DNA of 64,000 nt, taken from the NCBI RefSeq assembly GCF_021462265.1, contig NZ_JAJONF010000034.1, forward strand, positions 1 through 64,000, written 5' to 3'. The DNA is from Streptomyces shenzhenensis. GTDB taxonomy: Bacteria > Actinomycetota > Actinomycetes > Streptomycetales > Streptomycetaceae. This document shows, piece after piece, positions 25,217 to 34,147 of the stretch. How positions within the stretch are numbered: the first letter of the stretch is position 1; each line of letters opens with the position of its first letter. The translations under genes were made by a program, and so were the position numbers. Below the pieces are notes generated by a model. The model saw only the letters and a program-made list of their open reading frames with translations. It was not told where the DNA came from and made no database searches.

Positions 25217-26730
25217 GCGGCGGCCCTCCCGGTGGCGGCTGCCATCACGGTTTCCTCGGTGGCTTCGGAGCGGGGGATCTCGGCGGTGAGCCGGCCCTCG
25301 TGCATCACCAGCACGCGGTCGGCCATGCCGAGGATCTCGGGCAGGTCGGAGGAGATCATCAGGACGGCGACGCCGTCGGCGGCCAGCTGGGACAGCAGCC
25401 GGTGCACCTCGGCCTTGGTACCGACGTCGATGCCGCGGGTGGGCTCGTCGACGATCAGCACCTTGGGGCCGGTGGCGAGCCACTTGGCGAGGACGACCTT
25501 CTGCTGGTTGCCGCCGGAGAGCGTGGAGACGGTGTCGGCGATCCGGGCGTACTTCACCTGGAGCTTGACCGCCCAGTCCAGGGACCGGCTGCGCTCGGCG
25601 CCCCGGTCCATCAGGCCGGCCCGCACGGTCGTACGGAGTCCGGTCAGGCCGATGTTCCGCTCGATGGACATGTCCATCACCAGACCCTGGGCGCGCCGGT
25701 CCTCGGGGACCAGGGCGAGCCCGGCGGCCATGGCGGTGGAGGGCGCGCCGTTGGTCAGCGTGCGGCCGTCGATCTCGACCTCGCCGGCGTCCCACCGGTC
25801 GACACCGAAGACCGCCCGCGCGACCTCGGTACGGCCGGCTCCGACGAGTCCGGCGAGACCGACGATCTCACCGCGCCGCACCTCGAAGGAGATGTCGGTG
25901 AAGACGCCCTCGCGGGTCAGGCGCCGTACGCTGAGGGCGACGTCGCCGGGCTCGACCTCCTGCTTGGGGTACAGCTCGTCGAGGTCGCGGCCGACCATGC
26001 GGCGGACCAGGTCGTCCTCGGACATGCCGTCGAGGAGTTCGCTGGCGATCCAGGCGCCGTCCCGAAGGGTGGTCACTCGCTGGCAGATCTCGAAGATCTC
26101 CTCCAGCCGGTGGGAGATGAACAGCACCGCCGCGCCCTGCTCGCGCAGCGTGCGCACGACTCCGAAGAGACGGGCGACCTCACTGCCGGTGAGGGCGGCG
26201 GTCGGCTCGTCCATGATCAGAACGCGGGCGTCGAAGGAGAGCGCCTTGGCGATCTCGACGATCTGCTGGTCGGCGATGGACAGGCCGCTGGCCGGGCGGT
26301 CGGGGTCGAGGTCGACGCCGAGCCGCTTCATCAGGGCGGCGGTGGCGTCACGGGTGGCCTTGTGGTCGATACGGCCGAAGGCGCGCCGGGGCTGGCGGCC
26401 CATGTAGATGTTCTCGGCGATCGACAGGTCGGGGAAGAGCGTGGGCTCCTGGTAGATCACGGCGATGCCGGCGTCGCGGGCGTCACCGGGTCCGTGGAAC
26501 TGGACCGGCTCACCGTCGAGCAGCACCTGGCCGGCATCCGGACGGTGCACCCCTGCCAGGGTCTTGATCAGGGTCGACTTGCCCGCGCCGTTCTCGCCGG
26601 CGAGGGCGTGCACCTCACCGGCGAACAGCTCCAGGGAGACGCCCCGCAGGGCGCGTACGGCTCCGAAGGACTTGGCTACATCCCTCAGAGCCAGTACCGG
26701 GGCCGGTCCCGTGTCGGACGGGTGGGTCAT
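25213..26730 (-). CDS. rhaT: Rhamnose ABC transporter ATP-binding protein (double domain)
   Basis: A 505-residue CUT2 ATPase with two tandem ATP-binding modules. The first has Walker A GENGAGKST, signature LSIADQQ and Walker B LIMDEPTAAL; the second has a degenerate Walker A (GLVGAGRTE), signature LSGGNQQ and Walker B LIVDEPTRGID, as in RbsA/AraG. ATG 26730 is preceded by GAGGAG; the frame extends to 26823 but without a ribosome site. It is the first gene of the import operon and is transcribed from the promoter at 26804-26833. Confidence 0.95.
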   Translation of the reverse strand: MTHPSDTGPAPVLALRDVAKSFGAVRALRGVSLELFAGEVHALAGENGAGKSTLIKTLAGVHRPDAGQVLLDGEPVQFHGPGDARDAGIAVIYQEPTLFPDLSIAENIYMGRQPRRAFGRIDHKATRDATAALMKRLGVDLDPDRPASGLSIADQQIVEIAKALSFDARVLIMDEPTAALTGSEVARLFGVVRTLREQGAAVLFISHRLEEIFEICQRVTTLRDGAWIASELLDGMSEDDLVRRMVGRDLDELYPKQEVEPGDVALSVRRLTREGVFTDISFEVRRGEIVGLAGLVGAGRTEVARAVFGVDRWDAGEVEIDGRTLTNGAPSTAMAAGLALVPEDRRAQGLVMDMSIERNIGLTGLRTTVRAGLMDRGAERSRSLDWAVKLQVKYARIADTVSTLSGGNQQKVVLAKWLATGPKVLIVDEPTRGIDVGTKAEVHRLLSQLAADGVAVLMISSDLPEILGMADRVLVMHEGRLTAEIPRSEATEETVMAAATGRAAA

Positions 26731-26777
26731 GGGTGGCTCCTCGACGACGCCGACGGAAAGAAGCCGCCACAGCGCCG

Positions 26778-26789
26778 TGAAAGGTTTCA
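26778..26789 (-). promoter_or_regulatory. LacI-type operator for the rhamnose import operon
   Basis: TGAAAGGTTTCA is an inverted repeat (TGAAA/TTTCA) placed about 8-20 bases after the predicted start site of the minus-strand promoter. A closely related sequence (TGAATCGTTTCA) lies at the matching place on the other side of this divergent region, so both are likely bound by the same LacI-family protein. Confidence 0.6.
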
Positions 26790-26803
26790 ACTGGGTTGCC
26801 GGG

Positions 26804-26833
26804 ACGTTAGGCATGACAGACATGTCACGTCAA
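26804..26833 (-). promoter_or_regulatory. Sigma-70 promoter of the rhamnose import operon
   Basis: On the minus strand, TTGACG (26833-26828) and TAACGT (26809-26804) are separated by 18 bases, a good match to a vegetative (HrdB) promoter. Confidence 0.65.
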
Positions 26834-26907
26834 TGGATGCCGCCCGAAAATCTTTCGATACTCGAAGGTCACGCCCGGGTCACGGAAAGGACACCTGGCT
26901 ACAGGGA

Positions 26908-26936
26908 TTGACACGTTCCCGGGGTGCCCATAGCTT
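26908..26936 (+). promoter_or_regulatory. Sigma-70 promoter of the rhamnose catabolic operon
   Basis: TTGACA (26908-26913) and TAGCTT (26931-26936) are 17 bases apart, a near-consensus vegetative promoter ahead of the isomerase gene. The predicted start site lies at about 26943, immediately next to the operator. Confidence 0.75.
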
Positions 26937-26943
26937 CCCCTTC

Positions 26944-26955
26944 TGAATCGTTTCA
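26944..26955 (+). promoter_or_regulatory. LacI-type operator for the rhamnose catabolic operon
   Basis: TGAATCGTTTCA has the CG centre typical of LacI-family operators and one mismatch in the arms. It covers about +1 to +12 of the plus-strand promoter, a position that allows simple repression. Confidence 0.65.
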
Positions 26956-26994
26956 CACAAAGGCCTTTCCGGCCCGATGTCACAGGAGCCCGAA

Positions 26995-28155
26995 GTGACC
27001 GACCTCGCCGCGGTGAAGGCCGCGCTGAAGACCCAGGCCGTCGAGACGCCGTCGTGGGCGTACGGGAACTCGGGGACGCGTTTCAAGGTGTTCGCCCAGC
27101 AGGGCGTTCCGCGCACGCCCCAGGAGAAGCTGGCGGACGCGGCGCAGGTGCACGCGTTCACCGGGGTCGCGCCCACCGTGGCACTGCACATCCCGTGGGA
27201 CAGGGTCGAGGACTACGCCGCGCTGGCGAAGTTCGCCGAGGAACGGGGGGTGAAGCTCGGGGCGATCAACTCCAACACCTTCCAGGACGACGACTACAAG
27301 CTGGGCAGCATCTGCCACCCCGAGGCGGCGGTACGGCGCAAGGCCGTCGGCCACCTGCTGGAGTGCGTCGACATCATGGACGCCACGGGGTCCACCGACC
27401 TGAAGCTGTGGTTCGCGGACGGCACGAACTATCCGGGGCAGGACGACATCCGCGCCCGGCAGGACCGGCTGGCCGAGGGCCTGGCCGAGGTGTACGAGCG
27501 GCTCGGTGACGGGCAGCGGATGCTGCTGGAGTACAAGTTCTTCGAGCCGGCCTTCTACGCGACGGACGTGCCGGACTGGGGGACCGCGTACGCGCACTGC
27601 CTGAAGCTGGGCGAGAAGGCCCAGGTGGTCGTCGACACCGGGCACCACGCCCCCGGCACCAACATCGAGTTCATCGTCGCCACGCTGCTGCGCGAGGGCA
27701 AGCTCGGCGGGTTCGACTTCAACTCGCGGTTCTACGCCGACGACGACCTGATGGTGGGCGCGGCCGATCCGTTCCAGCTGTTCCGGATCATGTACGAGGT
27801 GGTGCGCGGGGGCGGGTTCGGGCCGGACGTCGCGTTCATGCTCGACCAGTGCCACAACATCGAGGCGAAGATCCCGGCGATCATCCGGTCGGTGATGAAC
27901 GTGCAGGAGGCCACCGCGAAGGCGCTGCTGGTCGACCGCGCGGCGCTGGCTGCCGCTCAGGCGGCCGGTGACGTGCTGGAGGCCAACGCGGTGCTGATGG
28001 ACGCGTACAACACGGATGTCCGGCCGCTGCTTCGTGAGGTGCGGGAGGAGATGGGGCTGGACGCCGACCCGATCGCCGCGTACCGGCGGTCCGGGTGGGC
28101 CGAGAAGATCGTCGCTGAGCGGGTGGGAGGACAGCAGGCGGGGTGGGGTGCGTAA
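26995..28155 (+). CDS. rhaI: L-rhamnose isomerase
   Basis: A 386-residue xylose-isomerase-like TIM barrel enzyme that turns L-rhamnose into L-rhamnulose, of the actinobacterial/rhizobial RhaI type. Recognisable blocks are TPSWAYGNSGTRFKVF, LEYKFFEPAFY (metal Glu), VVDTGHHAPGTNIE (metal Asp/His) and GGFDFNSRFYADDDLMVG. The best start is GTG 26995, seven bases after AGGAG; ATG 26977 is in frame but has no ribosome site. It is the first gene of the catabolic operon, followed by aldolase-dehydrogenase and kinase. Confidence 0.95.
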   Translation: MTDLAAVKAALKTQAVETPSWAYGNSGTRFKVFAQQGVPRTPQEKLADAAQVHAFTGVAPTVALHIPWDRVEDYAALAKFAEERGVKLGAINSNTFQDDDYKLGSICHPEAAVRRKAVGHLLECVDIMDATGSTDLKLWFADGTNYPGQDDIRARQDRLAEGLAEVYERLGDGQRMLLEYKFFEPAFYATDVPDWGTAYAHCLKLGEKAQVVVDTGHHAPGTNIEFIVATLLREGKLGGFDFNSRFYADDDLMVGAADPFQLFRIMYEVVRGGGFGPDVAFMLDQCHNIEAKIPAIIRSVMNVQEATAKALLVDRAALAAAQAAGDVLEANAVLMDAYNTDVRPLLREVREEMGLDADPIAAYRRSGWAEKIVAERVGGQQAGWGA

Positions 28156-28218
28156 GCGTCTGCCCTGATCCGTCGCGTCGCGGACTGCGGGCCGGATGTG
28201 GCTGGTCGTGCAGTTCCT

Positions 28219-28246
28219 CCCCCAGCCTTCGGCCGGGGGTACCCCC
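28219..28246. repeat. Dispersed Streptomyces repeat with double hairpin
   Basis: The 19-base CCCCCAGCCTTCGGCCGGG starts this intergenic repeat and recurs, inverted, at 48074-48092 inside the MITE. It is followed by the perfect palindrome GGGGGTACCCCC (28235-28246). It lies between the isomerase and aldolase genes and could fold in the mRNA. Confidence 0.6.
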
Positions 28247-28302
28247 AGCGCCCCCTGAGGGCCGCGTTGCAGTCCCGCTCCTTCAACGAAACAGGAATCA
28301 TT

Positions 28303-30342
28303 GTGACCACCCATCCCGAAGCCGCCGCTCTTCTCTCCCGGTCCCGTCGGCTCGGCGCCGATCCCCGTAACACCAACTACGCCGGCGGCAACGCGTCCGC
28401 GAAGGGCACCGAGACCGACCCCGTGACCGGTGGCGATGTCGAGCTGATGTGGGTGAAGGGGTCCGGCGGGGACCTCGGGACGCTCACCGAGGCGGGACTC
28501 GCCGTGCTGCGGCTGGACCGGCTGCGGGCGCTCGTCGACGTCTACCCCGGTGTCGAGCGCGAGGACGAGATGGTCGCCGCCTTCGACTACTGCCTGCACG
28601 GCAAGGGCGGGGCCGCTCCCTCCATCGACACCGCCATGCACGGGCTGGTCGAGGCCGCGCACGTCGATCACCTGCACCCCGACTCCGGTATCGCGCTCGC
28701 CTGCGCGGCCGACGGTCAGAAGCTGACCGCCGAGTGTTTCGGGGACACGGTCGCCTGGGTGCCGTGGCGGCGGCCCGGGTTCCAGCTGGGGCTGGACATC
28801 GCCGCGATCAAGGCGGCCAACCCGCAGGCCGTCGGCGTCGTCCTCGGCGGGCACGGCATCACCGCCTGGGGCGACACCGCCGAGGAGTGCGAGCGCAACT
28901 CGCTGCACATCATCCGGACCGCCGAGAAGTTCCTGGCGGAGCACGGCAAGGCCGAGCCCTTCGGGCCCGTCGTCGACGGGTACGGCGCTCTCCCCGAGGC
29001 CGAGCGCAGGGAACGGGCGGCGGCGCTCGCCCCGTACGTGCGGGCCCTCGCCTCCCAGGACAAGCCGCAGGTCGGGCACTTCAACGACACCGAGCCGGTG
29101 CTGGAGTTCCTGGCCCGTGCCGAGCACCCGCGGCTCGCCGCGCTCGGCACCTCCTGTCCCGACCACTTCCTGCGGACCAAGGTGCGCCCGCTCGTCCTGG
29201 ACCTGCCGCCGACCGCTCCGGTCGACGAGGCGATCGCGCGGCTGAAGGAGCTGCACGCCGAGTACCGGGAGGAGTACGCCGCCTACTACCAGCGGCACGC
29301 CCTGCCCGACTCCCCCGCGATGCGCGGCGCCGACCCGGCCATCGTGCTGATCCCGGGCGTGGGCATGTTCTCCTTCGGCAAGGACAAGCAGACCGCGCGG
29401 GTCGCCGGCGAGTTCTACGTCAACGCGATCAACGTGATGCGGGGCGCCGAGGCCGTGTCCTCGTACGCGCCCATCGAGGAGTCGGAGAAGTTCCGCATCG
29501 AGTACTGGGCGCTGGAGGAGGCCAAGCTCCAGCGGATGCCGAAGCCCAAGCCGCTGGCGACCCGCGTCGCCCTGGTGACCGGGGCCGGCAGCGGGATCGG
29601 CAAGGCCATCGCGCAACGGCTGGTCGCCGAGGGCGCGTGTGTGGTCGTCGCCGATCTGAACGCGGAGAACGCCGCCGCCGTCGCCGAGCAGCTCGGCGGC
29701 CCCGACAAGGCCGTCGCCGTGACCGTCGACGTGACCGACGAGGAACAGATTGCCGCCGCCTTCAAGGCCGCCGTGCTGGCCTTCGGCGGGGTCGACCTGA
29801 TCGTGAACAACGCGGGCATCTCCATCTCCAAGCCGCTGCTGGAGACGTCGGCGAAGGACTGGGACCTCCAGCACGACATCATGGCCCGGGGCTCGTTCCT
29901 CGTCTCGCGGGAGGCTGCCCGGGTGATGATCGCGCAGGGGCTGGGCGGTGACATCGTCTACATCGCGTCGAAGAACGCCGTCTTCGCCGGCCCCAACAAC
30001 ATCGCCTACTCGGCCACCAAGGCCGACCAGGCCCACCAGGTCCGGCTGCTCGCGGCCGAGCTGGGCGAGCACGGCATCCGCGTCAACGGCGTCAACCCGG
30101 ACGGGGTGGTGCGCGGCTCCGGGATCTTCGCGGGCGGCTGGGGTGCCCAGCGGGCGGCTGTGTACGGGGTCGAGGAGGCGAAGCTGGGCGAGTTCTACGC
30201 CCAGCGGACCATCCTGAAGCGCGAGGTGCTGCCCGAGCACGTGGCGAACGCCGTGTTCGCCCTCACCGGCGGTGACCTGACCCACACCACGGGACTGCAC
30301 GTCCCGGTCGACGCCGGCGTCGCGGCCGCGTTCCTGCGATGA
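28303..30342 (+). CDS. rhaEW: Bifunctional rhamnulose-1-phosphate aldolase/lactaldehyde dehydrogenase
   Basis: A 679-residue fusion enzyme. The N-terminal class II aldolase domain (about 1-400; NTNYAGGNASAKG, HVDHLHPDSGIA, GGHGITAWGDTAEEC) splits L-rhamnulose-1-phosphate into dihydroxyacetone phosphate and L-lactaldehyde. The C-terminal short-chain dehydrogenase (about 425-679; TGAGSGIGKAIA, NNAGIS, YSATKADQAH) oxidises lactaldehyde to L-lactate. GTG 28303 follows AGGA at a good distance; longer options lack support. The kinase gene overlaps its stop codon. Fusion proteins of this kind are known from Bacillus (RhaEW) and actinobacteria. Confidence 0.95.
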   Translation: MTTHPEAAALLSRSRRLGADPRNTNYAGGNASAKGTETDPVTGGDVELMWVKGSGGDLGTLTEAGLAVLRLDRLRALVDVYPGVEREDEMVAAFDYCLHGKGGAAPSIDTAMHGLVEAAHVDHLHPDSGIALACAADGQKLTAECFGDTVAWVPWRRPGFQLGLDIAAIKAANPQAVGVVLGGHGITAWGDTAEECERNSLHIIRTAEKFLAEHGKAEPFGPVVDGYGALPEAERRERAAALAPYVRALASQDKPQVGHFNDTEPVLEFLARAEHPRLAALGTSCPDHFLRTKVRPLVLDLPPTAPVDEAIARLKELHAEYREEYAAYYQRHALPDSPAMRGADPAIVLIPGVGMFSFGKDKQTARVAGEFYVNAINVMRGAEAVSSYAPIEESEKFRIEYWALEEAKLQRMPKPKPLATRVALVTGAGSGIGKAIAQRLVAEGACVVVADLNAENAAAVAEQLGGPDKAVAVTVDVTDEEQIAAAFKAAVLAFGGVDLIVNNAGISISKPLLETSAKDWDLQHDIMARGSFLVSREAARVMIAQGLGGDIVYIASKNAVFAGPNNIAYSATKADQAHQVRLLAAELGEHGIRVNGVNPDGVVRGSGIFAGGWGAQRAAVYGVEEAKLGEFYAQRTILKREVLPEHVANAVFALTGGDLTHTTGLHVPVDAGVAAAFLR

Positions 30343-31787
30343 GCGGCGGTGTGAAGGCCTACGCGGCGGTCGACCTGGGCGCGTCCAGCGGACGCGTGAT
30401 GGTCGGGCGCGTCGGGCCCGGCTCGCTGGAACTGACGGAGGCGCACCGGTTCGCGAACCGGCCGGTGCGCGTTCCGGAGGGGCTGCGCTGGGACGTCCTG
30501 GCGCTGTACCGAGGGGTCCTCGACGGGCTCAAGGCCGTAGGGCAGGTCGACTCCGTCGGCATCGACAGCTGGGCCGTGGACTACGGCCTGCTGGACGCCG
30601 ACGGTGCGCTGCTCGGCAACCCGGTGCACTACCGCGACGCCCGCACCGAGGGCGTCGCGGAGAAGGTGTGGGCGACCCTGCCGGCGGCGGAGCTGTACGC
30701 GGCGACCGGCATCCAGTACGCGCCCTTCAACACCCTGTACCAGCTGGTGGCGGCCCGTGGGGCACGGCAGTTCGCCCATGCGGAGCGTCTGTTGCTCATC
30801 CCGGACCTGCTGGCCCACTGGCTCACCGGGGAGCAGGGCACCGAGCTGACCAACGCCTCGACCACTCAGCTGATCGATCCCCGGACCCGCGACTGGTCCC
30901 ACGAGGTCGCGGACCGGCTGGGGATCGACCTGGGCCTGTTCCCACCGTTGCGCCGACCGGGCGATCCCGCGGGGTTCCTGCGGCCGGAGGTGCTGGAGGA
31001 GACAGGTCTGACCGGGCCGGTGCCGGTGACGGCGGTCGGCTCGCACGACACCGCGTCGGCGGTGGCCGCCGTGCCGGCCGCCGGGGAGCGGTTCGCCTAC
31101 ATCTGCACCGGCACCTGGTCGCTGGCCGGCCTGGAGCTGGCCGCGCCCGTGCTGACCGAGGAGAGCCGGGCGGCCAACTTCACCAACGAGCTCGGGCTGG
31201 ACGGCACGGTCCGGTACTTGCGCAACATCATGGGCCTGTGGCTGCTCCAGGAGTGCGTACGCGCCTGGGGCGACCCGGATCTGGGTGTGCTGCTGCGGGA
31301 GGCGGCCGCGGTGCCGGCGCTGCGCTCGGTGGTGGACGCGGGGGACGCGGCGTTCCTCGCGCCGGGGCGGATGCCGGAGCGGATCGCCGAGGCCTGCCGC
31401 GCCCTGGGGCAGCCGGTGCCGCAGAGCCGGGCCGAGATCACCCGGTGCATCCTCGACTCCCTCGCCCTCGCCCACCGGCGGGCGGTCGAGGACGCCCAGC
31501 GACTGGCCGGCCATCCGGTCGACGTCGTGCACATCGTCGGCGGCGGCACCCGCAACACGCTGCTGTGCCAGCTGACCGCCGACGCCTGCGGGCTGCCCGT
31601 GGTGGCCGGCCCGACCGAGGCGGCCGCCCTGGGCAACGTGCTCGTGCAGGCTCGCGCGCACGGCCTCGCCGGCGACCTGACCGACGCCCGGCGGCTCCTG
31701 GTGCGGACCCAGCCACTGACCCGCTACGAGCCGCGTGGCGACGCGGCCCGCTGGCGAGAGGCCGAGTCCCGGCTCACCACGCGGTGA
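30339..31787 (+). CDS. rhaB: Rhamnulokinase
   Basis: A 482-residue FGGY-family sugar kinase that phosphorylates L-rhamnulose at O1. Seen are the phosphate-1 loop (AAVDLGASSGRVMVG), VGIDSWAVDYGLLD, VTAVGSHDTASAVAAVP (catalytic Asp) and HIVGGGTRNTLLCQLTADA (adenosine site). Its ATG overlaps the aldolase stop (ATGA), so the three catabolic steps are co-translated. It ends the plus-strand rhamnose operon. Confidence 0.94.
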   Translation: MSGGVKAYAAVDLGASSGRVMVGRVGPGSLELTEAHRFANRPVRVPEGLRWDVLALYRGVLDGLKAVGQVDSVGIDSWAVDYGLLDADGALLGNPVHYRDARTEGVAEKVWATLPAAELYAATGIQYAPFNTLYQLVAARGARQFAHAERLLLIPDLLAHWLTGEQGTELTNASTTQLIDPRTRDWSHEVADRLGIDLGLFPPLRRPGDPAGFLRPEVLEETGLTGPVPVTAVGSHDTASAVAAVPAAGERFAYICTGTWSLAGLELAAPVLTEESRAANFTNELGLDGTVRYLRNIMGLWLLQECVRAWGDPDLGVLLREAAAVPALRSVVDAGDAAFLAPGRMPERIAEACRALGQPVPQSRAEITRCILDSLALAHRRAVEDAQRLAGHPVDVVHIVGGGTRNTLLCQLTADACGLPVVAGPTEAAALGNVLVQARAHGLAGDLTDARRLLVRTQPLTRYEPRGDAARWREAESRLTTR

Positions 31788-31892
31788 GCCGGGGTCTCCC
31801 CCCGCCCCACGCCCGCCGGCCGGTCCCCCACTACGCTGAACGCGTGCGGGTTGACCCCTGACCCATCCGATGACCAACCCCAAGGAGCCGCG

Positions 31893-32648
31893 ATGCGTGT
31901 CGCACTGTTCCTGACCTGTGTCAACGACACGCTCTATCCGGACACCGGCCGCGCGGTGGTGAAACTCCTGACCAGGCTGGGCGTCGAGGTGGACTTCCCG
32001 ATGGCGCAGACCTGCTGCGGGCAGGCCCACTACAACACCGGGTACCGCCATGAGGCGGAGCCGCTGGCCCGGCATTTCTCCGATGTCTTCGGTGAGTACG
32101 AGGCGATCGTGACCCCGTCCGGGTCCTGCGGGGCGATGGTGCGGGAGCTGTATCCGAGGATGGGCGAGCGGGCCCGGGCGGAGGGGCGCGGGAGCGGGCT
32201 GGCCGCGGCGCTGGCACCCGTGGTGCCGAAGACGTACGAGCTGACGGAGTTCCTGGTGGACGTCCTGGGGGTGACGGACGTCGGGGCGTACTACCCGCAC
32301 ACGGTGACCTACCACCCGACCTGCCACGGGCTGCGCGGTCTGGGGCTCGGCGACCGCCCCCGCCGACTCCTGGAGGCCGTCAAGGGCCTGGAGCTGGTGG
32401 AGCTGCCGGGGGCGGAGGAGTGCTGTGGGTTCGGCGGCACGTTCGCGCTGAAGAACGCGGACGTCTCGGCGGCGATGGGCACCGACAAGGTGCGCAACGC
32501 AGAGTCGTCCGGCGCCGAGGTGCTGTGCGCGGCCGACAACTCCTGCCTGATGCACATCGGCGGCACCATGACCCGGCTGGGCAGCGGGATGCGGCCGGTG
32601 CACATCGCGGAGATCCTGGCGAGCACCGAGGAGGAACCGGCCGCATGA
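31893..32648 (+). CDS. lutA: Lactate utilisation protein A, Fe-S protein
   Basis: A 251-residue protein of the LutA/LldE family with two CCG domains, the cysteine-rich pairs of heterodisulfide reductase-type proteins: TCCGQAHYN, TYHPTCHG, EECCGFGG and ADNSCLMH. With LutB and LutC it oxidises L-lactate to pyruvate in a flavin-independent way. The ATG at 31893 follows AAGGAG. A TACGCT box near 31832 may be the -10 of its promoter, 106 bp after the kinase gene. It overlaps lutB by four bases. Confidence 0.93.
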   Translation: MRVALFLTCVNDTLYPDTGRAVVKLLTRLGVEVDFPMAQTCCGQAHYNTGYRHEAEPLARHFSDVFGEYEAIVTPSGSCGAMVRELYPRMGERARAEGRGSGLAAALAPVVPKTYELTEFLVDVLGVTDVGAYYPHTVTYHPTCHGLRGLGLGDRPRRLLEAVKGLELVELPGAEECCGFGGTFALKNADVSAAMGTDKVRNAESSGAEVLCAADNSCLMHIGGTMTRLGSGMRPVHIAEILASTEEEPAA

Positions 32649-34147
32649 GCGGGACGTTCGTAGGGATGCCTGTGTTTCCCCCACCCACCCACCCGGCCTT
32701 CCCGAAGGCCGCGCACGAGGCCGTGGGCAACCCCGTCCTGCGCGGGAATCTGCGGCACGCCACGCACACCATCCGCGCCAAGCGGGCCAACGCGGTCGCC
32801 GAGGTGTCCGACTGGGCCGAGCTGCGCGAGGCGGGCAAGCGGATCAAGGACCACACGCTCCGTCATCTCGACCGCTATCTGGTCCAGTTGGAGGAGGCGG
32901 TGACAGCGGCGGGCGGCACGGTCCACTGGGCCGTCGACGCCGACGAGGCGAACCGGATCGTCACCGAACTGGTCAAGGAGACCGGTGAGTCGGAGGTCGT
33001 GAAGGTCAAGTCGATGGCCACGCAGGAGATCGGGCTCAACGAGGCGCTGGAGGCCGCGGGCATCCGGGCCTACGAGACCGATCTGGCCGAGCTGATCGTG
33101 CAGCTGGGTCACGACCGGCCCTCGCACATCCTGGTCCCCGCGATCCACCGCAACCGGGGTGAGATCAGGGACATCTTCCGCACCCGGATGGGCGAGTGGG
33201 GGCGCCCCGCACCCGAGGGCCTCACCGACACCCCCGCCGAACTGGCCGAGGCGGCCCGGCTGCACCTGCGGGAGAAGTTCCTGCGCGCGAAGGTCGGTGT
33301 CTCCGGCGCCAACTTCATGGTCGCCGAGACCGGCACCCTGGTGGTCGTCGAGTCCGAGGGCAACGGGCGGATGTGCCTGACCCTGCCCGAGACGCTGATC
33401 TCGGTCGTCGGCATCGAGAAGATCGTGCCGACCTGGCGGGACCTGGAGGTCTTCCTGCAGACCCTCCCCCGCTCCTCCACGGCCGAGCGCATGAACCCGT
33501 ACACCAGCACCTGGACCGGCACCACGGACGGCGACGGCCCGCGCACCTTCCACCTGGTGCTCCTGGACAACGGGCGCAGCGACACCCTCGCCGACGAGGT
33601 CGGCCGCCAGGCCCTGCGCTGCATCCGCTGCTCGGCCTGCCTGAACGTCTGCCCGGTCTACGAGCGGGCGGGCGGCCACGCCTACGGCTCGGTCTACCCG
33701 GGCCCGATCGGCGCCATCCTCAGCCCCCAGCTGCGCGGCACCCAGAGCGAGATCGACGCCTCGCTCCCGTACGCCTCCTCGCTGTGCGGGGCGTGCTACG
33801 AGGTCTGCCCGGTCGCCATCGACATCCCCGAGGTGCTGGTGCACCTGCGCGAACGGGTCGTCCAGGGCGGCGAGGCGGTCCGCGACGGAAACAAGGTGGT
33901 GCTCAAGCCGGCCAAGGGGCACGCGGCCGAGCGGGCGGCGATGCGCGCGGCCCGCTGGGCGTTCTCCCACCCGGCCGCCCTGCGCACCGGCCAGCGGCTC
34001 GCCTCCCGCAGCCGCCGCCTGCATCCGCGTACCCTGCCGGGCCCCGGCAGGGCGTGGAGCGGGACCCGGGACCTGCCCGCCGTACCGGCGGAGCCGTTCC
34101 GGGACTGGTGGCAGCGGACCGGCGGCGGAAAGGGCGGCGCGAAGTGA
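32645..34147 (+). CDS. lutB: Lactate utilisation protein B, Fe-S protein
   Basis: A 500-residue LutB/LldF family protein. An N-terminal LUD domain (about 70-300) is followed by two ferredoxin-type 4Fe-4S motifs (CIRCSACLNVCPVY and CGACYEVCPV) and a C-terminal tail rich in Arg and Pro. It carries electrons from lactate oxidation. The start overlaps the lutA stop (ATGA). Confidence 0.94.
   Translation: MSGTFVGMPVFPPPTHPAFPKAAHEAVGNPVLRGNLRHATHTIRAKRANAVAEVSDWAELREAGKRIKDHTLRHLDRYLVQLEEAVTAAGGTVHWAVDADEANRIVTELVKETGESEVVKVKSMATQEIGLNEALEAAGIRAYETDLAELIVQLGHDRPSHILVPAIHRNRGEIRDIFRTRMGEWGRPAPEGLTDTPAELAEAARLHLREKFLRAKVGVSGANFMVAETGTLVVVESEGNGRMCLTLPETLISVVGIEKIVPTWRDLEVFLQTLPRSSTAERMNPYTSTWTGTTDGDGPRTFHLVLLDNGRSDTLADEVGRQALRCIRCSACLNVCPVYERAGGHAYGSVYPGPIGAILSPQLRGTQSEIDASLPYASSLCGACYEVCPVAIDIPEVLVHLRERVVQGGEAVRDGNKVVLKPAKGHAAERAAMRAARWAFSHPAALRTGQRLASRSRRLHPRTLPGPGRAWSGTRDLPAVPAEPFRDWWQRTGGGKGGAK

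Noticed and set aside
26980..30300. Minus-strand open frame of 1106 codons opposite rhaI and rhaEW
   Set aside because: Antisense shadow of two well-conserved rhamnose genes; composition is repetitive and without domains.
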